Below are positions 1 to 5,118 of a stretch of 5,118 nt of DNA, in pieces. The first letter of the stretch is position 1, and each line of letters begins with the position of its first letter. The DNA lies in the NCBI GenBank assembly GCA_029054485.1, contig JAIDFD010000123.1, positions 1-5,118 of the forward strand. The letters are read 5' to 3'. The translations under genes and the position numbers were made by a program. This DNA comes from Clostridia bacterium. GTDB taxonomy: Bacteria > Bacillota > Clostridia > Christensenellales > Borkfalkiaceae. The notes beneath the pieces are model-generated. The model was given only the letters and a program-made list of their open reading frames with translations, had not been told where the DNA came from and did no database searches.

Positions 1-1920
1 GAGCATGAGCATGAGTACGATACGGCATGGGCGGAGGACGAAACTTACCACTGGCACGAATGCTTTGCCGCAGGCGATTGCAACGCCAAACAAAAAGATA
101 AAAGTATGCACGTCGACGCTGACAATGACGGACATTGCGACGTGTGCGGGCATTTTAAGGATAGCATACCCGAAAAACCTGTAAGAATAGATTATTCTGT
201 AACCGATACTAAAATTATTGTTGAAAATGCATACTACGGGGCGGAGGAAATAACTTCCCATTATACCGAATACCGTCTGGACGACGGGGAATGGCATAGA
301 TCTAACAGTGGTTACGTCTTTCACGATCTTGCGCCGGCTTCTACGCATACACTCAGCGCGAGAGTAAGCAAGCAGGGCAGTTTTAGCGCGGGTGAAATAT
401 TGTCCGTGTCTGTTACTTTGAATAAAACTTATAACTTCAACGAGCCTGCCGAAGATGAAATTACATACGAAACGGACGGCAGAACGGCGGTGTTTACATT
501 AACCAACGGCATCGAACTGTATCTTGAAGAGTTGGGCGAATGGTCTTCGGAAAAAGTAATTACGCACACTTTCGGCAACGTTGGACGGCAAAAAGTCTTT
601 ATCCGTTATAAAGAAACGGCGACTGTTGCGCCAAGCAGTCAAACAAGTATTGAAATCCGTATAACCGACTTCGGTAAAGGAAACGGAACCGAAGAGTCGC
701 CCTATCTTATAGGAAATTCCAAACAGTTTTCGGCGTTGCAAAATTTCGAAGATTACGGCTGTTATTTTGCATTGACCGATGATATCGTTTTAGACGGCGA
801 AGTGTGGGAAAACAGCGGCAGTTCGGGTGTAACTATCGATGGACGCGGACACAAAATAACCGGTCTCAGGCAAGAAACGCCGCTGTTTCATTCCGTGAAC
901 GTTGCAAAAAATCTGACGGTTGAAAATTCGGAATATATCTTCAAGATAGGCGAATCTTCTGTAATAAACGCCGCAATTCTTGCCTATGAACTGAACAATG
1001 CCGAAAACGTAAATGTAAGCGGCTCGGTTACGGTTTCTGCGCCCGACGGCGGGATTTTGCCCGATGGTTGCAGACTGTCGGCGGGCGGAATCTGCGTGCG
1101 CCTTTTACAGAAGGGGCGCGGTGAAAAGTACGGATTGACCCACTGCCGCGCCGATATTGCGCTGTCGATGCCCGAAGCCCGAGACGGGTCAGGCGAGTAT
1201 ATGAATTTATATCTTGGAGGACTTGCCGCCTATGTTTTGCCTGCCGACCCGCAAGCACATAATGAGCGTGCGGATATTTTGCGGTGCAGCGCCGACCTGA
1301 ACCTGACGCAGGCGCATATTTCCGACGCCGACATAGGCGGTCTTGTCGGCGGTTACGGTAGGGCTAACACCCGGTCAACCTTCGGTCCGACTGCTAATAT
1401 TGACAATTGTTATACAACAGGCAGTATGAATATTGATTTTTACGGAAGCAGCGGAACGCTGTGCGCGGGCGGAATAGCTCCCGAAATTACGGGTTCCGTT
1501 TTAACCTGCTATTCCACCGTTGACTTCAACGTGCGGACGCACGGCGAAAGCGCAAAAGAGGTTTATATCGGCGGTATCTGTGCAAATGCGCATAATGAGA
1601 CGGGGTTTGACGACCAGCATATAATGCGCTGTTTGTTTGCCGGCTCGATAAAGGTAATTCAAAGCGTTACCGAAGCAAAAGGCTATTATAAGCTGGGCGC
1701 AGTGTGCGCTGACTTTACAGCTTTTTCGGACAGCGACTCCCTGTATTACAAATCGGGTGTAACGGACGTTGCCGAAGGTTATGTGCAGGTAGACGACACG
1801 TATTCGTCTTCAGTTACGGAAGAAGAGATGAAAACCGTTGAATGGCAGAAAACATATCTTAAAATAAGCGGCGAGTATTATTGGAATCTTGAAGACGGAG
1901 AACTTCCCAAGTTAAAATAA
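1..1920 (+). CDS. Large surface-type protein, 3' part: Cys/His-rich segment, Fn3-like region, GLUG-like beta-helix (partial, start off window)
   Basis: The frame is open from base 1, so the first in-frame ATG (106) is almost certainly internal; 639 residues are visible. Bases 1-160 encode a Cys/His-rich segment with WHEC followed by DADNDGHCDVCGH, a pattern I associate with repeated, probably metal-binding modules in Clostridia surface proteins. Bases 180-650 encode two beta-rich stretches that resemble fibronectin-III or Ig-like domains (for example YRLDDGEWHR and VFIRYKETA). From about 676 the motif GNGTEESPYLI, then ALTDDIVLDG and TIDGRGHKITGL, opens a right-handed beta-helix of GLUG type. 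Its rungs recur as GG motifs (AGGIC, LGGLA, IGGLVGG, AGGIA, IGGIC) every 34-44 residues. The end, W-NLEDGELPKLK, looks like the usual cap of such proteins. No LPXTG signal or C-terminal membrane anchor is present, so any anchor must be upstream. Secretion is inferred, since the signal peptide is not in view. Function is unknown; adhesion or glycan binding is possible. Confidence 0.85.
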   Translation, partial: EHEHEYDTAWAEDETYHWHECFAAGDCNAKQKDKSMHVDADNDGHCDVCGHFKDSIPEKPVRIDYSVTDTKIIVENAYYGAEEITSHYTEYRLDDGEWHRSNSGYVFHDLAPASTHTLSARVSKQGSFSAGEILSVSVTLNKTYNFNEPAEDEITYETDGRTAVFTLTNGIELYLEELGEWSSEKVITHTFGNVGRQKVFIRYKETATVAPSSQTSIEIRITDFGKGNGTEESPYLIGNSKQFSALQNFEDYGCYFALTDDIVLDGEVWENSGSSGVTIDGRGHKITGLRQETPLFHSVNVAKNLTVENSEYIFKIGESSVINAAILAYELNNAENVNVSGSVTVSAPDGGILPDGCRLSAGGICVRLLQKGRGEKYGLTHCRADIALSMPEARDGSGEYMNLYLGGLAAYVLPADPQAHNERADILRCSADLNLTQAHISDADIGGLVGGYGRANTRSTFGPTANIDNCYTTGSMNIDFYGSSGTLCAGGIAPEITGSVLTCYSTVDFNVRTHGESAKEVYIGGICANAHNETGFDDQHIMRCLFAGSIKVIQSVTEAKGYYKLGAVCADFTAFSDSDSLYYKSGVTDVAEGYVQVDDTYSSSVTEEEMKTVEWQKTYLKISGEYYWNLEDGELPKLK

Positions 1921-1947
1921 AAAGATTGTCAAAAATTGGCAGGGGTA

Positions 1948-1976
1948 TTGTATTTGCCGACCTTTTGTGATATAAT
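1948..1976 (+). promoter_or_regulatory. Sigma-A extended -10 promoter for the DegV/ankyrin unit
   Basis: A perfect TATAAT at 1971-1976 is preceded by TG at 1968-1969, giving an extended -10 element. A weak -35, TTGTAT, lies at 1948-1953 with a 17-base spacer. The start of transcription would fall near 1983, only about 12 bases before the GTG start codon, so the leader is very short and there is no room for a riboswitch. The -35 lies in the loop of a weak inverted repeat (TTGGCA 1936-1941, TGCCGA 1955-1960). Confidence 0.7.
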
Positions 1977-1983
1977 AAACAAA

Positions 1984-1988
1984 AGGAG
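1984..1988 (+). promoter_or_regulatory. Ribosome binding site that fixes the GTG start of the DegV gene
   Basis: AGGAG lies 6 bases before GTG at 1995. It supports the GTG start, which gives the standard DegV N-terminus MKIRITADSTCDL. Confidence 0.8.
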
Positions 1989-1994
1989 ATTACA

Positions 1995-2840
1995 GTGAAA
2001 ATCAGGATTACGGCAGATTCAACTTGCGATTTAGGAAAAGAACAAGCCGAGCGTTTCGGCGTGGATATTATGCCCCTAACCGTTGTTTTGGGAGACGACG
2101 TGTTCCGCGACGGCGTGGATATTGCGCCGCAGAACATATTTGACTATGTATCCGAAACTGGCGTGCTTCCTAAAACCGCCGCGCCGAGCGTGGACGACTA
2201 TACGGCGTTTTTTGAAAAACAACTTGAAAAGGCGGACGCGGTTATACATATCAACATTTCGAAGCTGGCGTCCTCGTCTTACGACAATGCAACGGTTGCC
2301 GCAAAAAAGTTCAAGGGAAAAGTTTTCGCGGTGGACTCGATGGCGCTTTCAACGGGGCAGGGACTTCTCGCGGTGAAAGCCTGCGATCTCGCCGCCGAAA
2401 ACAGAAAACCGCGTGACATAGTCGAAATTCTCGAAGGTCTGCGGCTGAAAATAAACACCTCTTTCGTACCCGACAGACTGGACTATCTGCACAAGGGCGG
2501 CAGGTGTTCGCTTGCTTCGTTGATAGGCGCGAAGGTGTTAAAACTGCACCCCTTAATCGATATGAAGGACGGCAAGCTTTACGCCAAAAAGAAGTATATG
2601 GGCGGGCTGGACAGGTGCCTTTCGGCGTACGTCAAAGACCTAGCGGAGAGCTACCCGCACTACGACAGAACGCGCTGTTTTATCACCCATTCAAACTGTG
2701 AGAAAGAAACGGTTGAAAAAGTGAGGGCGCAGGTAAAAAGCCTGTTTCACTTCGATGAGATTATCGAAACGGTCGCAGGCTCGGTGGTGACGGGACACTG
2801 CGGCAAAAACACCCTCGGAGTGCTGTTTATCTATGAATAA
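1995..2840 (+). CDS. DegV family fatty-acid-binding protein (FakB-like)
   Basis: This 281-residue protein has the usual full length of the DegV family. Members such as S. aureus FakB bind a fatty acid in the cytoplasm and present it to the kinase FakA, so that exogenous fatty acids enter phospholipid synthesis. Family motifs appear in order: ITADSTCDL (5-13), TAAPS (61-65), HINISKLASSSYDNA (85-99), VDSMALSTGQG (113-123), LDYLHKGGRCS (162-172), ITHSNC (230-235) and GSVVTGHCGKNTLGVLF (262-278). Thr61, a Ser at 93-95 and His268 match the residues known in FakB to hold the fatty-acid carboxylate. Several motifs depart from consensus: TAAPS for TSQPS, SKLASSS for SSxLSGT, and GKNTLG for GPGTLG. 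No signal peptide is seen. The gene starts with GTG after a good AGGAG and has its own promoter. Its last 8 bases overlap the ankyrin gene. No FakA gene is in view. Family assignment is sure; the bound lipid is inferred. Confidence 0.95.
   Translation: MKIRITADSTCDLGKEQAERFGVDIMPLTVVLGDDVFRDGVDIAPQNIFDYVSETGVLPKTAAPSVDDYTAFFEKQLEKADAVIHINISKLASSSYDNATVAAKKFKGKVFAVDSMALSTGQGLLAVKACDLAAENRKPRDIVEILEGLRLKINTSFVPDRLDYLHKGGRCSLASLIGAKVLKLHPLIDMKDGKLYAKKKYMGGLDRCLSAYVKDLAESYPHYDRTRCFITHSNCEKETVEKVRAQVKSLFHFDEIIETVAGSVVTGHCGKNTLGVLFIYE
2817..2820 (+). promoter_or_regulatory. Weak, distant Shine-Dalgarno for the ankyrin gene, inside the DegV gene
   Basis: GGAG ends 12 bases before the ATG at 2833, which is longer than optimal. 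No better site is seen, which suggests that translation relies partly on ribosomes finishing the DegV gene. Confidence 0.4.
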
Positions 2841-4047
2841 TAAACTTGTCAGTGATTTAACGCAATGCTTTTTGATGCAAAAAAAGGCGGACGAGGCTTA
2901 CGGCGACGTCTGCGCAATTTTGGATAACAATCTGAACAATATTGACTTTGACGATGATGACGACGTCAAGGAACTGTTCCATATAATCCTGAGGGCTTTG
3001 GATTACAGGGATAATAAATCCGAGTTTCACGGCGAAATCGGCATTAAGCTGCTTGAATATCTTATATCCAAGGGCTTTGACGTAAACTTTAAACTTCTTA
3101 AAAAAGAATGTCTCATCCTTTTCCTTGCGAAAGAACAGATAACACCCGAACTTTTCAGTCGGGTAGTGGCGCTGGGTGCGGACGTGTATTCCCATAACTA
3201 TTGGGGGGATAACGTTTTGACGGTCACTTGCGGTGCGGACTTCGACAGCACGGAGGCTCTTGCAATTTTTATTATCGAAAATTACGACCTTTCCGTTTTG
3301 AACCATCCGGACAGGACCGGTTTTACGCCGCTGATGTACGCCGTTAAGCATAACAGACCCCGTCTTGCCGAGGCGCTTATAAACCACGGCGCGGACGTAA
3401 ACGAGAAGGGCGGTGAGTCGGATTGCAGTCCGAACGGTTACGGTTTATCCCCCTTTGCGCTTGCGTGCTGGGACGGGAACTACGACATGGCAAAAATGCT
3501 GTCGGACGCGGGTGCGGACGAGCTTGCCTGCGACTTAAACGGCACGCCGGCGTCCTTTTTTCTGGCTTATACGCCCAACGGGTTTAGTGTTAAAAAAGGG
3601 GAAATTGTTTCCCTTCTTAAAAATATCGAGGCGACAGACGGGAACGGAAACACGTTGCTTTTAAAAGCGCTTGCATTTAACAAATATCCTTTGGATAAAG
3701 AGGTTGATCCGCGCTTTAACCCCGAAGTAATAAAAGCGTTAATTGCGCGCGGAGCAAACGTGAACGCCGCGGGCAACGACGGCAGACGTCCTATACACTA
3801 CGCGGCGAAATGTTACGGCGATATTTACAAGGAACTTTTGGCCGCGGGCGCGGATATAAACGCCGTGGACAACGACGGCAATACCGCTTTGATTATCGAG
3901 TGTTTAAAGAGCGGTGAAAAAAAGGCGCGTATGCTTTTGAAAAAAGGCGCGGATTTCAGCATCAGAAACAATGCGGGCATGACTGCGGCGGACATAGCGG
4001 CGGCACACGGGCTTGAGGACGTCCTTGAACTGATGATTACGGACTGA
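2833..4047 (+). CDS. Ankyrin-repeat protein, cytoplasmic
   Basis: This 404-residue protein has no signal peptide or membrane segment. Clear ankyrin repeats with the TPLxxA and LLxxGADVN signatures lie at about 163-192 (GFTPLMYAVKHN, LINHGADVN), 204-232 (SPFALACWDGN, LSDAGAD), 272-313 (GNTLLLKAL, LIARGANVNA, with an insertion), 316-346 (RRPIHYAAKCYGD, LLAAGADINA) and 348-379 (GNTALIIECLKSG, LLKKGADFSIRN). A capping half repeat follows at 381-404 (GMTAADIAAAHG). Degenerate repeats probably fill 67-160 (LISKGFDVNF, VVALGADVYS) and 236-268. The first 60 residues are non-repeat and include an acidic run, DFDDDDDV (38-45). The start overlaps the DegV stop by 8 bases, so the two genes are co-transcribed and probably coupled. 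Ankyrin repeats bind proteins; the partner is unknown. I see no catalytic domain. Confidence 0.93.
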   Translation: MNNKLVSDLTQCFLMQKKADEAYGDVCAILDNNLNNIDFDDDDDVKELFHIILRALDYRDNKSEFHGEIGIKLLEYLISKGFDVNFKLLKKECLILFLAKEQITPELFSRVVALGADVYSHNYWGDNVLTVTCGADFDSTEALAIFIIENYDLSVLNHPDRTGFTPLMYAVKHNRPRLAEALINHGADVNEKGGESDCSPNGYGLSPFALACWDGNYDMAKMLSDAGADELACDLNGTPASFFLAYTPNGFSVKKGEIVSLLKNIEATDGNGNTLLLKALAFNKYPLDKEVDPRFNPEVIKALIARGANVNAAGNDGRRPIHYAAKCYGDIYKELLAAGADINAVDNDGNTALIIECLKSGEKKARMLLKKGADFSIRNNAGMTAADIAAAHGLEDVLELMITD

Positions 4048-4064
4048 GAAAAGCAGGTGCTTAC

Positions 4065-4084
4065 AAACGCTTGACAAGGCGTTT
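4065..4084 (+). repeat. Inverted repeat around the ribU -35 box (possible weak terminator or operator)
   Basis: AAACGC (4065-4070) pairs with GCGTTT (4079-4084). Two further inner pairs (T·G, T-A) leave a GACA loop. Only a short run, TTTTA, follows the stem. It lies 17 bases after the ankyrin stop codon and could end that transcript weakly. Because it contains the -35 box TTGACA it could instead be a protein binding site. Confidence 0.4.
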
Positions 4085-4099
4085 TATGACTACTATAAT
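4071..4099 (+). promoter_or_regulatory. Consensus sigma-A promoter of the ribU leader
   Basis: A perfect TTGACA (4071-4076) and a perfect TATAAT (4094-4099) are separated by exactly 17 bases. Transcription should begin near 4106, about 13 bases before the riboswitch P1 helix. A promoter this strong fits a gene controlled downstream by attenuation. Confidence 0.92.
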
Positions 4100-4118
4100 G
4101 AAAGTACAATTTAAAGTT

Positions 4119-4238
4119 ATTCTTTGGGGCGGGGTGCAATTCCCCACCGGCAGTAAAGTCTGCGAAGAGCGCGAAATTTCGTGCTCCCGAATCGGTGAAA
4201 TTCCGATACCGACGGTATAGTCCGGATGATAAAAGAAT
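4119..4238 (+). promoter_or_regulatory. FMN riboswitch aptamer (RFN element)
   Basis: All the helices I expect can be traced. P1 is ATTCTTT (4119-4125) with AAAGAAT (4232-4238). P2 is GGGG (4131-4134) with CCCC (4142-4145). P3 is GCAG (4150-4153) with CTGC (4160-4163). A variable hairpin spans 4167-4186. P5 is ATCGG (4191-4195) with CCGAT (4203-4207). P6 is GAC (4211-4213) with GTC (4220-4222). Conserved RFN strings are present: GGGTGCAATTCCCCACCGG, CGGTGAAATTCCG, CCGACGGT and AGTCCGGATG. The element binds FMN and reports cellular flavin. It lies between a consensus promoter and an intrinsic terminator ahead of a riboflavin transporter gene, so control is by transcription attenuation, with FMN turning the gene off. 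Confidence 0.97.
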
Positions 4239-4264
4239 TTTAAAGCGGTAAACTCGTTTTATTT

Positions 4265-4296
4265 GCGCTCCGGAATTTTTTTCGGAGCGCTTTTTT
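4265..4296 (+). terminator. Riboswitch-controlled intrinsic terminator
   Basis: GCGCTCCG (4265-4272) pairs perfectly with CGGAGCGC (4283-4290). The helix can extend inward by G·T, A-T and A-T to a TTTT loop, and six T follow (4291-4296). Its 5' arm contains TCCGGA (4269-4274). This is self-complementary with TCCGGA at 4221-4226 in the 3' part of the aptamer and offers a competing antiterminator pairing when FMN is not bound. Confidence 0.92.
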
Positions 4297-4323
4297 CAAA
4301 GAATACTTTAAAAATAAATTTTT

Positions 4324-4329
4324 AAGGAG
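4324..4329 (+). promoter_or_regulatory. Ribosome binding site of ribU
   Basis: AAGGAG lies 9 bases before the ATG at 4339. It is outside the terminator hairpin, so control is on transcription rather than on ribosome access. It also supports the long N-terminus of the protein. Confidence 0.85.
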
Positions 4330-4338
4330 TTCTTTGTA

Positions 4339-5055
4339 ATGGAACAGGAAACAACACAAGTCGGGCAACAGCCCGACGGGCAAATCGGGCAGACAACCGA
4401 ACAGACGGAGGCGGAAGCTTGCGTTGTAAAGAAAAAAAAGAGTGCGGGCGAATTTTTTAAAAACTATTTTACCGCAACCAGAATTGCGTATATGGCTATT
4501 TTTACGGCTATATCTTACGCGATAGGACTTTTGGATTTTTCGCTGATGCCCGCATCGCCCGTATCGTTTTTGAAGCTTGATTTTTCAAACGTGTTCGTGC
4601 TTATAGGCGGATTTTCGCTTGGACCCACGGCGGGAGTTATAATTGCGGTCTTGAAAGAGCTTTTGCACGCGCTTACAGTTGGACAGACTGCGTTTATCGG
4701 CGAACTTGCGAACATACTTATCGTTTTGCCTTACGTTCTTATTCCCTCTTTGATTTACAAGAGGCGCAAGGGCATAAAAACCGTGCTTTGGTCGGTTGCG
4801 CTCGGCTGCGTGGGGCAGTGCTTAATTTCGTTGCCGGTCAACTACTTTCTTACGTTCCCCGCATTTTACAAGGCTTTCGGCGGAACATGGGCTGCCGGTC
4901 AGGCGCTGTTCGTCAAGGTTTGGTACTGGGCACTGCTGTTCAATTTCATAAAAGTTCTGTGCATTTCGGCTGTGGTTATCGCTTTGTATAAACCGCTTTC
5001 AAGGCTGATAAAGATCACGGGCGAAAAATTTGCAAAATTAAAGAAAAAAACATGA
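4339..5055 (+). CDS. ribU: Riboflavin transporter, ECF-type S-component RibU
   Basis: RibU is the membrane subunit that binds riboflavin for uptake. It works with the ECF T-protein and two ATPases, none of which is encoded here. The 238-residue protein has about six hydrophobic segments: 48-66, 84-93, 96-112, 121-140, 147-170 and 194-217. The family signature LKLDFSNVFVLIGGFSLGP (78-96) followed by GVIIAVLKELLHALTVG (99-115) and GELANIL (121-127) is clear, as is FNFIK (201-205) in the last helix. The upstream FMN riboswitch independently supports flavin as substrate. Most RibU proteins are about 190-205 residues long. The extra length here is a hydrophilic, Gln/Thr/Glu-rich N-terminus (1-30) followed by KKKK, plus a Lys-rich C-terminus. 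The ATG at 4339 has the only good ribosome binding site. The gene appears to be monocistronic, with a terminator directly after it. Confidence 0.95.
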   Translation: MEQETTQVGQQPDGQIGQTTEQTEAEACVVKKKKSAGEFFKNYFTATRIAYMAIFTAISYAIGLLDFSLMPASPVSFLKLDFSNVFVLIGGFSLGPTAGVIIAVLKELLHALTVGQTAFIGELANILIVLPYVLIPSLIYKRRKGIKTVLWSVALGCVGQCLISLPVNYFLTFPAFYKAFGGTWAAGQALFVKVWYWALLFNFIKVLCISAVVIALYKPLSRLIKITGEKFAKLKKKT

Positions 5056-5056
5056 A

Positions 5057-5087
5057 AATAAGGAGCGCGGGAGCGCTCCTTATTTTT
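5057..5087 (+). terminator. Intrinsic terminator after ribU, probably bidirectional
   Basis: A perfect 12-base stem, AATAAGGAGCGC (5057-5068) with GCGCTCCTTATT (5073-5084), closes on the loop GGGA. TATTTTT follows at 5081-5087. Base 5055, the last of the stop codon, could pair as well. On the opposite strand the hairpin is followed by T-rich sequence (complement of the A-rich 5041-5060), so it could also stop transcripts coming from the right. Confidence 0.94.
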
Positions 5088-5105
5088 CCATTTAAAAGCT
5101 TTTTA

Positions 5106-5118
5106 TTGACATATAATC
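5106..5118 (+). promoter_or_regulatory. Probable start of the next promoter (-35 only, cut by window end)
   Basis: A perfect TTGACA at 5106-5111 follows the ribU terminator. The expected -10, 17 bases on, would be outside the window. A TATAAT at 5112-5117 directly abuts it, so it cannot serve as the -10 for this -35. Confidence 0.45.

Noticed and set aside
1..15. GAGCATGAGCATGAG as a DNA tandem repeat
   Set aside because: It is only two and a half copies of a 6-base unit and encodes EHEHE in frame, so it is explained as coding sequence.
106..108. ATG at 106 as the true start of the first gene
   Set aside because: The frame stays open to base 1 with matching Cys/His-rich sequence, and no ribosome binding site precedes the ATG. 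The gene is cut by the window edge.
1936..1960. Hairpin TTGGCA / TGCCGA after the surface protein gene as its terminator
   Set aside because: The stem has only six pairs with one wobble, the loop is 13 bases, and no proper T run follows. I see no convincing terminator for the first gene.
2083..2701. Short + strand open frames inside the DegV gene
   Set aside because: They are shadow frames with Arg/Trp-rich, low-quality translations and no ribosome binding sites.
2857..3387. 176-residue open frame on the - strand
   Set aside because: It lies wholly inside the ankyrin gene in antisense, has no recognisable motif, and there is no sign of its own promoter or ribosome binding site. The ankyrin repeats are unmistakable on the + strand.
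5112..5117. TATAAT as the -10 of a complete promoter inside the window
   Set aside because: The sequence 17 bases upstream of it (CATTTA at 5089-5094) does not resemble a -35 box, and TTGACA directly abuts it with no spacer.

Overview
The window looks like a piece of a Clostridia-type Firmicutes chromosome, probably from an uncultured gut-associated lineage. This is inferred from sigma-A consensus promoters, AGGAG-type ribosome binding sites, a DegV-family protein, an FMN riboswitch in front of an ECF-type riboflavin transporter gene, and a large secreted-type protein with Cys/His-rich and GLUG-like beta-helix sequence. The genus cannot be told from this sequence. All genes lie on the + strand.

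Layout. (1) Positions 1-1920 hold the 3' part of a large surface-type protein. Its start is off the left edge, and the reading frame is open from base 1. (2) A 74-base gap carries an extended -10 promoter. It leads into a two-gene unit: a DegV-family fatty-acid-binding protein (1995-2840, GTG start) and an ankyrin-repeat protein (2833-4047). These two genes overlap by 8 bases. (3) A 291-base gap contains a consensus promoter, whose -35 box sits inside an inverted repeat, a complete FMN riboswitch aptamer and an intrinsic terminator. (4) This leader controls a riboflavin transporter S-component, RibU (4339-5055), followed directly by a strong, possibly bidirectional terminator. (5) The last 13 bases look like the beginning of the next promoter.

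How the parts work together. The best understood unit is the riboflavin one. When FMN is plentiful the aptamer folds and the 4265-4296 terminator should stop transcription. When FMN is scarce a TCCGGA/TCCGGA pairing could act as antiterminator and allow ribU expression. RibU would then work with ECF energy-coupling subunits encoded elsewhere. The DegV/ankyrin pair is probably co-transcribed and perhaps translationally coupled. DegV proteins deliver fatty acids to a kinase (FakA) elsewhere in the genome, and the role of the ankyrin partner is unknown. The surface protein appears to be a separate unit.

I found no mobile element, CRISPR array, tRNA or rRNA. No clearly new multi-gene system is visible. 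The most unusual points are the overlapping DegV-ankyrin pair, the inverted repeat around the ribU -35 box, and the recurring GGAGCGC/GCGCTCC arms in the ribU control elements.
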